Shown: piece after piece, positions 6,419 to 14,719 of the stretch
Layout of the letters: the number at the start of each line of letters is the position of its first letter
How positions within the stretch are numbered: position 1 is the stretch's first letter
DNA from: an uncultured Coprococcus sp.
GTDB taxonomy: Bacteria > Bacillota > Clostridia > Lachnospirales > Lachnospiraceae
Assembly (NCBI GenBank): GCA_900557435.1
Contig: USSH01000026.1
Location: 1 to 16,103 of the forward strand
DNA: 16,103 nt
Direction: 5' to 3'
Translations under genes and position numbers: made by a program
The notes under the pieces: generated by a model
What the model saw: only the letters and a program-made list of their open reading frames with translations
What the model was told of the DNA's origin: nothing
Database searches by the model: none

Positions 6419-9400
6419 CTATATAAAGTCAAACGTCGCCTGCTCATAGGAAAGCTCCTGATATTCCAGCTCCTCCTGATCTGTCTTGCTGGTGTAGTCC
6501 ACCACGACTGTCTGCTGCTTTCCGCCCACCATCTGCTGTCCCAGGATATAATTCACGTCAAAGCGTCCTGTGATGGCCGGTGTGGCACCACGGGCTGGCA
6601 CGATAAGCTGTACATGGTTAGCCGCCAGCATGGCGAATATAGGCTCCCAAATATATATATCTTTTGCAGCACCAAATGGGTTGTCGATAAATATAGTCTT
6701 TGACTGTACAGACTCCTCAGGTGCCAGACTGTACATTCCGGCAATGTAGTTGATGACAGCAACCAAAAACTGAATGTAGATTCCCTGAGACTGTCCCGTA
6801 CTTCCAACAGCCTCCTCATATCTGAGATAACGGCTCTGTTCCTTTATCCTCTCCCTCTTGTAGAGGTTGAGCTTTATGGCGTTCATATCAGTTACCATGA
6901 CCCCGAACAGCTTCTTGAGTCCGAGACAGTCACGGATGTACTTGATTCTCTTTCTCTCATCCTCGTAGGCATCCGCGCCCTTCACTATGTCATCTATATA
7001 ATCAGACATTCTCTGCTTTACAAATTCGTCCTTCACATAAGGTATAGTGAGATCGACCATCTTGATCACATCATCGCCCACCGTGATGCGTGACAGCTTT
7101 GGAAGCTTCTCAAGCTCAGTCTTGACATCCATACACCTCTGTACACACTGGTTCTCAAAATTCTCCTTGATGGCAACCATGTCCTCGATGCCCTTCTCGA
7201 CACGCTCTTTCTCCAGCTTGATAAACTCAATGATCTGAAGAAGATTTGCCAGAAGCTCCTTTGCCTGACTGTAGGTATCCGGAACCTGAACATCCTGTCT
7301 GATCGTATTTGCCATCTCGAACACACCCATCTCCACAAGCGTATCCGCGGTCTGACCCTTGAATCTCATGATCTCATTCTTCGCGCGGTCAAGAGCCTTC
7401 ATGCTCCTGTCGTACTTCATAAGACTTGTCTCAAATAACTGTCTGAGGGTATCCATGTCTTCATCCAGTACATTTCCACCGGACACATCTATGTCATTTG
7501 TATCGACTATTCTCTTTACATCCTTGTACAGATCCACCATGAAACCATACTGCTTATAATAATCACTGTATGCTTTCTCCGCTTCTTTGAATATGCGGTT
7601 CTTATCTGCAAGCACCGCATCTCCATTCGCTATAGCTGTATCCGTGTCAGCTGCGGATATCTCCTCACGCACATAGCTGCCATCGCCGTACGTTCTATTG
7701 ATATTCTCTATGGCGTACTCTATGCTTCCCTCCAGCTTGCTGTATGCCTTCTGGTCTGACTTCTGCTGCTGCATAAGGGACGCGGCGATCAGTGTAAGTC
7801 TTGCCATCTCATCGTCCATCTCGCGAAGATTGTTCTCCGACGTCGGGTAAAGGTCCCCTGCACCATCAAACTGAGCAATATCAAAGCCTCTCTTCTCTAT
7901 GGTCTTCTGTATTCTGTCCATGGATTTTTTCAGCGCATCCATGAGTTTCTTCTTATCCTCAAGATCCGGCACATGTTCCTTTGAGACCGCCAGCATTGCC
8001 ATGAATTCCTGCTCAAGCTGCTCATCTGAAATGTCCAATATTTTTCTGTATTTCTCAGGCACTCCATCCTGCCATCCTGTCGCAGACGCAGACGAGCCGT
8101 CAGCATCTTCTGTAGATCTCACATTCTCTGTCTTAGGCAGATACGGCTCAAAATACTCCGTCCACTTGTACTGTATATCTTCTATATTTTTAGTGATTCC
8201 GGCAAGTTTTGCCTCGGTCTCTCCAACCGTGGTCGACCACTTAAGCACATCGCTCTGCAATCCTGACAATTTGTCTGCAAGCTCAGACTTTCTCTGTCTA
8301 TACTCCGCAAGCCTCTGTTCTTCCGGTCTCGCAAGATCTGACAACTGCTCTATCATGACAAATGTCTGTCTTCTGTCAGATTCCTTTTGCTGTCTCTGCT
8401 GCAGATCACCATATCTCTCAGTGTTATTTTTGAGTTCTATCTCTGTAGTTCTGATAGCTGTCTTAAGTGCCTCCAGCTCATCCTTCTTGTCAAGAAGTGC
8501 CTGGTTCAGCTCCCTCTCCCTATCCTCGGCCCCTGTATACCTCGCATCGACAAGCCTTGTGACAAATGCAAGATCCTCCTGATAAGTTGCAAGCTTCTCA
8601 TTTATAAGATTAATCTCCTCCGTAAGATCTGCAATCCTGTCTGCATTTGCCTTTCTTGCATCCTCTACGGAATCTTTTGACATAAAATATTTCCTGTCTC
8701 TTCCTATGATAAGCATGTTCTCTGCCGGAACTATCGCTGAGTCTGAAAGTTTGTCCATATCGTACACCATGACGCATTCGCTTCCGGTGTCTATCGAACC
8801 GAGATTTATATCGTCCTCCAGACTGTCAAATCCCTTTGTCACAACACTGTATGGGATATACGGATTTGCCTGAAGCAGCTCCTTCTTTGTATCGTCCGGC
8901 AGTGCCGACAGATAATCAGCTCCATGCATAGCCATGAGTCCGTGGCGGGTCGATATGTAATTTATTACTGTCTCAGCGCCCTCCGATGGTGGGAATGGTC
9001 TGCCATCCTCATAGCATTTGGCAAGCTTTACAAGTCTGTCTATCTCCTGCTGACGCTTTATCGTCTCTGTTATGGTTCCCTTTATCCTGTCATTTATAAC
9101 ATTGGTTATATCCTTAGGATCGTCCACTGAGTATACTGCCATTATACTGTCAAGCTGACTTCCCGACTGTCTGTACGCCTCGGCATCAAGTCTTGCGTCC
9201 TCACAACTTCGCTCCAGTGCATCGTACTCCGCCTGCACGGTCGTCAGTCTGTATCTGTCACCGTACAGCTTTGTCCTGCCATCCGCTATGGCTATTTCCA
9301 GCTCTGTCATCTCAGCAAGGATCCTGTCAGTCTCCTCCTGAGCCTTGTTCTTCATATCCTTCACATCGCCCACAACAAGCAGGTTGACCGCTGCCGCAAG

Positions 9401-10894
9401 CTCACTTATTCGGGAGCTTATCTCATCTATCTTGGCTGTGGCATCAGTGATATTGTTCTCAGCAACTGCCTGTGCGATCTCCGCCTCCCTCATAACTTTT
9501 CTGCAGTACTCTGCCTCCTCGAAGGCGTGATCGTAGCTTGTCTGTGTCTCCTGTCTGGCATTCATCAGCTCCGAAAGTCTCTTCTCATCCCGGATATGTC
9601 TGTTGTACGCATACAGCGCCATCTTCTCACCAGATGAGCCGATATTGTTTCTTATATTGTCAACTATGAGTCTGTTCTCTTCATACTGACGTCTGTTCTC
9701 TCTATATACAAGGTAGTCATTTACACTCTCCTTGTAACCGATCTGTGATTTCAGCTCAGCCAGTTTCTTCTCATTGTCATCTATCTGTCTTGCCGTGTCA
9801 TCCATCTTACGGCTCATGTCTTCAAGGCGCAGATAATCCCTGGTAACTCTGAGGTTTGCCAGTCGCCTGTTCTGCTGCTCCATCTGCTCTCCGGCATCAG
9901 CCTTTGCCTTTGCCAGCTCCTCCATGTGGGTGTCACCCTCCTGCGTACATGCCCTTCCCGTGGCATACACATCGGCAAGCCCCTTGCATATCCTGTCATT
10001 GTCCTCATAAAGACCTATACAGGAATTCACTTTGCCCTCGAGTACATTTATCAGATCAATCTGGTGGTCGTAGTTGGCTATGTCACGCTTTCTCTGCGCC
10101 AGAACGTTCAGCTTGTCCTTAATGTCGAGAAGAGTCTCCGCCATGGTGTCCTCCTCGCCATTCCGTCCTGTCTTTGTCGCAAATGCCTTCTCTATGATCT
10201 CCTCTATGAGCAGATCCTCCACAACCTTCCTCGTGGTCCTGTAATTTGTTTCAAAATAAGTTCTGACATGTCCCTCGGTCTTGTTGATCCCACGTATGAT
10301 CTCCCAATGACTCTCGTGAAGTCCATATCCGCTTATAAATCTCTGGTACTCGCCCTTCTTGTCAAATACCCTGACTTCCAGACTCATATCCCTATGACCA
10401 AGTTCCTTGAGATAGGTCTTTAATCCATTGAAAGTAATTCGTTCATTTCCCTCCGACAATGGAAGGTTCACTATATCATTTTTGTTGTATCCCCTGTAGA
10501 AAATACAATAGTTAAAATACTCTATGGATGCCGTATCTTTCTGTATCTCCCCGGCGTCAGCTGCATCCTTCGCCTTTCTGGCGCAGAATCCAGTGGTCAT
10601 ATATCTATATCCATCCTTGATATCTGCCTCATCCAACTTCCACTCTATCAGAGAATGTATAACCGTATTGCCACCACCTGCACGAAAAAGCTTCTCCACC
10701 GGCTGTTTCTCATCCAGAGTACAATTTGGTATCAGATTCTGAAGAAGAAGCAACATAAGGATACTCTTTCCTCCTCCATTTGCCAGATCGTACAGAGTAT
10801 TCTTGCCGTACATCCTCATGGTGAAGTCATCATACTGCTGCGTACCAAAGTTATATTTTACATTGTTTACCCTTATCCTGTTGATACTAGGCAT
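6419..10894 (-). CDS. jetC: JetC/MukB-like SMC-type ATPase of a Wadjet-like complex
   Basis: 1491-residue ATPase, close in length to E. coli MukB. The head is split between the two ends. N-terminal Walker A is ANGGGKS at 38-44. The C-terminal signature-like motif is GSTGQSQG at 1364-1371, and Walker B is TIFIDNPFG near 1400-1408. The usual catalytic Glu after the Walker B Asp (1404) is Asn (1405). Long charged coiled-coil stretches run from about 260 to 620 and 745 to 910, with more between about 1000 and 1250. A globular hinge-like insert lies at about 625-740. A low-complexity linker rich in Ser/Ala/Asp is near 925-945. The start ATG at 10894 (MPSINR) overlaps the end of jetB by 8 bases and has GGAGG upstream; a longer frame beginning at 10945 lies inside jetB and is less likely. 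Family knowledge: such subunits dimerise, bind a kleisin (JetA/MukF) and JetB/MukE, and extrude DNA loops. Alternative reading: an MksB-like chromosome condensin. Confidence 0.85.
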   Translation of the reverse strand: MPSINRIRVNNVKYNFGTQQYDDFTMRMYGKNTLYDLANGGGKSILMLLLLQNLIPNCTLDEKQPVEKLFRAGGGNTVIHSLIEWKLDEADIKDGYRYMTTGFCARKAKDAADAGEIQKDTASIEYFNYCIFYRGYNKNDIVNLPLSEGNERITFNGLKTYLKELGHRDMSLEVRVFDKKGEYQRFISGYGLHESHWEIIRGINKTEGHVRTYFETNYRTTRKVVEDLLIEEIIEKAFATKTGRNGEEDTMAETLLDIKDKLNVLAQRKRDIANYDHQIDLINVLEGKVNSCIGLYEDNDRICKGLADVYATGRACTQEGDTHMEELAKAKADAGEQMEQQNRRLANLRVTRDYLRLEDMSRKMDDTARQIDDNEKKLAELKSQIGYKESVNDYLVYRENRRQYEENRLIVDNIRNNIGSSGEKMALYAYNRHIRDEKRLSELMNARQETQTSYDHAFEEAEYCRKVMREAEIAQAVAENNITDATAKIDEISSRISELAAAVNLLVVGDVKDMKNKAQEETDRILAEMTELEIAIADGRTKLYGDRYRLTTVQAEYDALERSCEDARLDAEAYRQSGSQLDSIMAVYSVDDPKDITNVINDRIKGTITETIKRQQEIDRLVKLAKCYEDGRPFPPSEGAETVINYISTRHGLMAMHGADYLSALPDDTKKELLQANPYIPYSVVTKGFDSLEDDINLGSIDTGSECVMVYDMDKLSDSAIVPAENMLIIGRDRKYFMSKDSVEDARKANADRIADLTEEINLINEKLATYQEDLAFVTRLVDARYTGAEDRERELNQALLDKKDELEALKTAIRTTEIELKNNTERYGDLQQRQQKESDRRQTFVMIEQLSDLARPEEQRLAEYRQRKSELADKLSGLQSDVLKWSTTVGETEAKLAGITKNIEDIQYKWTEYFEPYLPKTENVRSTEDADGSSASATGWQDGVPEKYRKILDISDEQLEQEFMAMLAVSKEHVPDLEDKKKLMDALKKSMDRIQKTIEKRGFDIAQFDGAGDLYPTSENNLREMDDEMARLTLIAASLMQQQKSDQKAYSKLEGSIEYAIENINRTYGDGSYVREEISAADTDTAIANGDAVLADKNRIFKEAEKAYSDYYKQYGFMVDLYKDVKRIVDTNDIDVSGGNVLDEDMDTLRQLFETSLMKYDRSMKALDRAKNEIMRFKGQTADTLVEMGVFEMANTIRQDVQVPDTYSQAKELLANLLQIIEFIKLEKERVEKGIEDMVAIKENFENQCVQRCMDVKTELEKLPKLSRITVGDDVIKMVDLTIPYVKDEFVKQRMSDYIDDIVKGADAYEDERKRIKYIRDCLGLKKLFGVMVTDMNAIKLNLYKRERIKEQSRYLRYEEAVGSTGQSQGIYIQFLVAVINYIAGMYSLAPEESVQSKTIFIDNPFGAAKDIYIWEPIFAMLAANHVQLIVPARGATPAITGRFDVNYILGQQMVGGKQQTVVVDYTSKTDQEELEYQELSYEQATFDFI

Positions 10895-11606
10895 CCTCTT
10901 CTTCACCTCCAAGCAGCTGATACAGCCGTCCTCTGTATTCCTCAAAATAATTCTCCGACAGAGCCTTCATCCTGTCAGTCGGATAATATCTGTCCGCATT
11001 CTCCACAAATAATCTCTGGGCTGACATAAAGTTGAACACCAACTTCACATAACCCGCCCGGGATGCCTTGGACGCCCTGGCGCTGTCGCCCTCCTGATTG
11101 CCCGTCACCGCCGGGAGCTCATCCCACAGAAGCGCTATCGCCTTGAAGCTGTCCTGTTCAACCTCGTCAGTTGACAGAACATCCAGCTTCTTAGTTATGT
11201 CCGCCAGATATTTGCTTGTCTCATCTATGATATTCTCTGATTTCACATACTCCCTAAACTGGTAGCTGGATGAATCCTTGTAGAAGTAGAGAAGTGTCAT
11301 ATACATAATGAAGTAACACAGATAGAGCTCCTTGTTCAGCCGAAGTCCCAGAAGCCTTTTCATGTCGTCATTCGTATAGCCAAATACCCTATTGCCCTCT
11401 CCAGCTGTTATATACAGACTGTCATTGTACTCGTACAGTGACAGGTTCATCTTCTTCATAATATTCATGACGATATCATACACCTCTGCATTGCCGTAGA
11501 ACTCATCGTACAGCGGACCATTGTCGGGATGTTTTTTGCAGATCTCCTCGCCCGATATAAGCTTTGAATATATCTCTATCGCCTTGTCTAAATTCTTGCT
11601 TTCCAT
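10887..11606 (-). CDS. jetB: JetB/MukE-like small subunit of the Wadjet-like complex
   Basis: 239-residue, mostly helical acidic protein with no membrane segments. It begins four bases after the end of jetA and overlaps jetC by 8 bases, so the three are almost certainly translated as one unit. An AAAGGGAT ribosome binding site precedes the ATG within the end of jetA. The assignment rests on gene order and size: JetB/MukE/MksE subunits lie between the kleisin and SMC genes and carry winged-helix folds. I recall the family as a DUF6063-type protein in Clostridia, but cannot confirm that here. The stretch SLYITAGEGNRVFGYTNDDMKR (split: SLYITAGEG then NRVFGYTNDD) looks like a winged-helix wing and start of the next helix, at about 64-82. 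Expected role: bind the kleisin and DNA within the complex. Confidence 0.75.
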   Translation of the reverse strand: MESKNLDKAIEIYSKLISGEEICKKHPDNGPLYDEFYGNAEVYDIVMNIMKKMNLSLYEYNDSLYITAGEGNRVFGYTNDDMKRLLGLRLNKELYLCYFIMYMTLLYFYKDSSSYQFREYVKSENIIDETSKYLADITKKLDVLSTDEVEQDSFKAIALLWDELPAVTGNQEGDSARASKASRAGYVKLVFNFMSAQRLFVENADRYYPTDRMKALSENYFEEYRGRLYQLLGGEEEDA

Positions 11607-11610
11607 CTTT

Positions 11611-13236
11611 TTATCCCTTTCTGAACTGGATTCCTGTTACGTACATGTCCTCGCCGATCTGTATCTCTTCTTCCGGATGGAATTCCAGTGTGAATGTCAT
11701 GCCTCTGTATGCATCAAGTGAGAGTTCCGGCGCGTACATCTCACGGGAGAGTTCCGAACTGCTGCCTCCAGTCGTATTTGCAGACTCAGCCGCTGCCAGC
11801 ATCTTTTCATCATCCTTCTTCACACGCTCTATGTGATCCACCAGCATTCCCTCCAGCATGGTATCCGGCTTCTTCAGGATCTCATCCACACTGTATCTAT
11901 CCTTCTGGGCCAGATGTGTGAGGAAGGAATAATAATCTTTGTTATCGTAGATTTCTTTTCCGAACTTTACCTCAAGGATGCCGTTGAATTCTTTGAGACT
12001 CAGGTGTCCCCACTTGTTTATCTGATCTAGGAGTTCGTGGAACAGCTTTGTAAAGTTGGCACTTATCTGTTCATCAAGGAGTTCATCCTCATAGCGGAAA
12101 TTCGGATCAAGCTGCTCTTTTTTCACCTTTGTTGTCTTCGCATTGTCCTCAGACTTCAGCGTGAGCATATGATCTATGGATGTCATGCTGAACGACTTCA
12201 CTATCCTCGGTGCAAAGAGAGGCGCAAGTATGGTTAGCATTTTATCCGGTCTGTCCTCTTTTATTATAGTCTGCAACTGCCCTGCGAAGTCAAATGCCGG
12301 CCTCAGCTTTTGCAGTTTTGCCTTATGTATGATATTGTCCGATATGTTCTGCAGCTCCATGGTGCTGCTTATCAGACTGCCATGCTTGATAATGGTCCTC
12401 TTGAGTTCCAATTCAAGCTGGCTTATCTCCTCCATTGCCTTCAGGTTGCCCTTGCCCATATTGTCGTAGCTTGCCTTGGTGATTGCCTTGTCAACCAGAG
12501 CCTTGTTCTTGGCAAACAGTTTCTGCTCGTCAGCGAACCATTTGCCGACGGTCTTCATATAATTCTCATATTCCTCCGCGCCCCTAAATACATCGATGGA
12601 GAGGAGATTTACTATCTCGTCCTTCTCTCGGATCAGCCTGTTCACCTCACTGTTGATCCTGCGCACAACCTCGATTCCACCGCGGAAGTTTTCCCCGACT
12701 ATCATCTTCTCAAGAAGGAGCTGCTGAACGTTGATCTTGCTCTCGTCCTTGATCTCCTTGGTGTCCAGATAGAATTCTATTCCATCCGCCGTGATAAAAT
12801 AGAGCACCTTTCCGTCAACTATGTGGCTGTCGATCAGCTTCACTCGTCCAGTCTTCCGCTGCTTTTTTCCCGGATCATAGAATGTGAATGCAAATGCCCT
12901 TCCATCGTTCTTGATCTTGTCAAATATATACATTATCAGATCAGCCCTGTCATCCTCCGCGATCTCCACATCAAAGTCACGATTCAACAGCTGACCCACA
13001 AAATCCTCATACTCATCATATGACACTTCACGCTCATTGAAACTGTTTTCCTGGATAAAAAAACGCAAGAGCGCCATCGTTATATAACCCATGTCCAGCT
13101 GTGCATAGCGCCCTTCTTTATACTGCGCAAATGTAGTCTCAGCCAGAACAAAGAAAGGGTAATATTTTCTAAGATTCTGCATTCTTGCGTTGTGTTCTTC
13201 AATTATGTCATTTATCATCACGTATTTAAGTGCCAT
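11611..13236 (-). CDS. jetA: JetA/MukF-like kleisin subunit of the Wadjet-like complex
   Basis: 541-residue soluble protein recognised as the JetA family (the group formerly called DUF5716 in Clostridia). An N-terminal part (about 1-130) has the helical pattern of a MukF-type winged-helix dimerisation domain. A beta-rich segment follows near 130-175. A long helical region (about 190-330) corresponds to the kleisin middle region, and another helical part runs to about 470. A Ser/Thr-rich linker near 485-500 leads to a short C-terminal beta tail. The kleisin is expected to bridge the two SMC heads and hold JetB. It is the first gene of the operon, with the promoter at 13328-13356 about 90 bases upstream. 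The chosen ATG (13236) lacks a strong Shine-Dalgarno site: only AGAGA is present about 9 bases upstream. The start is therefore less sure than the family. Confidence 0.82.
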   Translation of the reverse strand: MALKYVMINDIIEEHNARMQNLRKYYPFFVLAETTFAQYKEGRYAQLDMGYITMALLRFFIQENSFNEREVSYDEYEDFVGQLLNRDFDVEIAEDDRADLIMYIFDKIKNDGRAFAFTFYDPGKKQRKTGRVKLIDSHIVDGKVLYFITADGIEFYLDTKEIKDESKINVQQLLLEKMIVGENFRGGIEVVRRINSEVNRLIREKDEIVNLLSIDVFRGAEEYENYMKTVGKWFADEQKLFAKNKALVDKAITKASYDNMGKGNLKAMEEISQLELELKRTIIKHGSLISSTMELQNISDNIIHKAKLQKLRPAFDFAGQLQTIIKEDRPDKMLTILAPLFAPRIVKSFSMTSIDHMLTLKSEDNAKTTKVKKEQLDPNFRYEDELLDEQISANFTKLFHELLDQINKWGHLSLKEFNGILEVKFGKEIYDNKDYYSFLTHLAQKDRYSVDEILKKPDTMLEGMLVDHIERVKKDDEKMLAAAESANTTGGSSSELSREMYAPELSLDAYRGMTFTLEFHPEEEIQIGEDMYVTGIQFRKG

Positions 13237-13327
13237 ATTTTTCTATCTCTGTACTTTCATGATTATTTTCATACCAAATCTGACTATTGTTGTCCTTGAA
13301 CATATCTAAATGTGGACATACAGATTT

Positions 13328-13356
13328 AGTATACCATGGTACATTTGCCGATACAA
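13328..13356 (-). promoter_or_regulatory. Predicted promoter of the jetABC operon
   Basis: On the minus strand, the -35 element is TTGTAT (13356-13351) and the -10 element is TATACT (13333-13328), with a 17-base spacer. The -10 box matches the consensus at five of six positions. Transcription should start near 13321, leaving a leader of about 85 bases before jetA. Confidence 0.6.
13332..13341. promoter_or_regulatory. Palindrome overlapping the jet promoter -10 box
   Basis: TACCATGGTA is a perfect 10-base palindrome that overlaps the first two bases of the -10 box and part of the spacer. A repressor bound here would block the promoter. The regulator is unknown and no regulator gene lies next to it. 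Confidence 0.35.
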
Positions 13357-13384
13357 ACTAAACTGTCACTTTTCCCACTTTTTA

Positions 13385-13415
13385 CGGCTGTTTTTACCAT
13401 ACAACCGGCTGTTTT
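13385..13415. repeat. Two direct repeats upstream of the jet promoter, spaced two helical turns
   Basis: CGGCTGTTTT occurs at 13385-13394 and again at 13406-13415, exactly 21 bases apart. The pair begins about 29 bases upstream of the -35 element of the jet promoter, where an activator would bind on one face of the helix. It also lies just after the rhomboid gene's stop codon, so a role in that transcript's 3' end is possible. Confidence 0.4.
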
Positions 13416-13451
13416 CAGGAATCACACACGTTTTAGGTCGCACACTGTTTA

Positions 13452-14585
13452 TTACTGTCCTGCCCTTTCACAGACAGCCTCCATAAATTCAGTAGCACCT
13501 CTGCTATCCTGTCCCTGATCGTTTATTCCGAAATACCCCAGCTTGTAGTCATCGCAGTCACCGACTATCCTGAACTGGATCAGCACCGTCACCTGTGCCC
13601 CTTTATATTCTGCATTTCCGTCAAACTCTACAATATCGTCTCCATCTGTTGAGGTAAATGCTGTCCAGTGTTCATCGGTACAAAACAGGTCAAGACCTTC
13701 TCCATATGTAGTGTAATCATCCTCAAATACCGTCTGTTCCTTGATAAAGTCTATCCTCTTATCCGGAAGATCCGCCGCGGCCTTTCCGATGCCTGCCTCA
13801 CCAATTCCTGCAATACTCAATATTACCGTCAGCATTATCGCCAGCACCTTGAAGAATTTATTCTCCCTGAATCTCTCCCATTTTCTCACATTGAGTGCAA
13901 ATGCCAATATTCCGCCCACAACAGCTCCGCCTATATGCGCATAGATATCAATATTTTCCTCATATGTGTAAACGGCATATATCACAACAAGAACTATGGC
14001 TATAGTCATATCCCTGCGGCTTGCCTTTTTGCTTCCCATCACTGACAGGAAAACAGCTGCACACATAACGCCAAATACTGCTCCTGAAGCGCCTATTGAA
14101 AAGTGCATTCTGCTCGGGTCCATCACATGTGACAGATTCATGGATATAAGTCCGGAGGCAATTCCCGAGATAAAATATATGATGGCCATACGAAGGGATC
14201 CAAGCTTCTTTTCCACCGTTGAACCGAACATGAACAGTGCAAACATATTTCCGACAAGATGATCAAATCCCGAATGAAGGAACATTGATGAAAGCAGTCT
14301 TCCATATTCTTTATTGAGCTTGACATACTCATAGTTGAGTCCGCCCGTCCTCGAATAATTGTCAACACCAATGCACATGATTCCAGCTATAACATTTGCC
14401 AGAATCAATATAATCGTAACAACGGGAATCACCCTCTTCATCTGTGGCTGCTGAAATCCCCCGCCACCCATCTGCTCTGGGCGGATCACGTACGCTGTGT
14501 CCTGATCTTTATACATATAGTTACTGTCTTCATAGCTTTGACTGTCTCCTCCAAATCCATATTCGTATGTGTTATCGTTCTCCAC
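13452..14585 (-). CDS. Rhomboid family intramembrane serine protease
   Basis: 377-residue membrane protease that cuts substrates within the lipid bilayer with a Ser-His dyad. Using the GTG start, the HLVGN motif lies at 109-113, the nucleophile Ser167 in GASGAVFG, and His217 in AHIGG. Six membrane helices lie between about 50 and 235. A seventh hydrophobic segment (about 246-265) is followed by a soluble C-terminal domain of roughly 110 residues that should face outside the cell. The first 50 residues are polar and acidic. The GTG at 14585 is chosen because AGGGGG lies 7 bases before it. In-frame ATGs at 14660, 14624 and 14603 lack a good ribosome binding site, so a longer form of up to 402 residues is not excluded. 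The substrate is unknown, and the gene has no obvious functional tie to the jet operon after it. Confidence 0.88.
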   Translation of the reverse strand: MENDNTYEYGFGGDSQSYEDSNYMYKDQDTAYVIRPEQMGGGGFQQPQMKRVIPVVTIILILANVIAGIMCIGVDNYSRTGGLNYEYVKLNKEYGRLLSSMFLHSGFDHLVGNMFALFMFGSTVEKKLGSLRMAIIYFISGIASGLISMNLSHVMDPSRMHFSIGASGAVFGVMCAAVFLSVMGSKKASRRDMTIAIVLVVIYAVYTYEENIDIYAHIGGAVVGGILAFALNVRKWERFRENKFFKVLAIMLTVILSIAGIGEAGIGKAAADLPDKRIDFIKEQTVFEDDYTTYGEGLDLFCTDEHWTAFTSTDGDDIVEFDGNAEYKGAQVTVLIQFRIVGDCDDYKLGYFGINDQGQDSRGATEFMEAVCERAGQ

Positions 14586-14719
14586 AATATGTCCCCCTGT
14601 CATATATAATGATCCAATTCGCATCGCCCTGTGAACCCCTGAATTATCAGTCCTATCCACCAGTGCTATAATTTGCCAATAATATATCCTATTTCACATC
14701 ATTATTTTGCCTTATTTAT

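Noticed and set aside
7899..8582. 227-codon plus-strand open frame opposite jetC
   Set aside because: It is antisense to a coiled-coil coding region with biased codons, is rich in Ser/Cys/Leu like a shadow frame, and has no promoter or ribosome binding site.
10892..10945. Longer jetC start (17 extra codons)
   Set aside because: The extension lies inside jetB and lacks a proper ribosome binding site. The ATG at 10894 starts directly at the conserved head region and has GGAGG upstream.
12310..13023. 237-codon plus-strand open frame opposite jetA
   Set aside because: Shadow of the jetA reading frame; no family features and no start signals.
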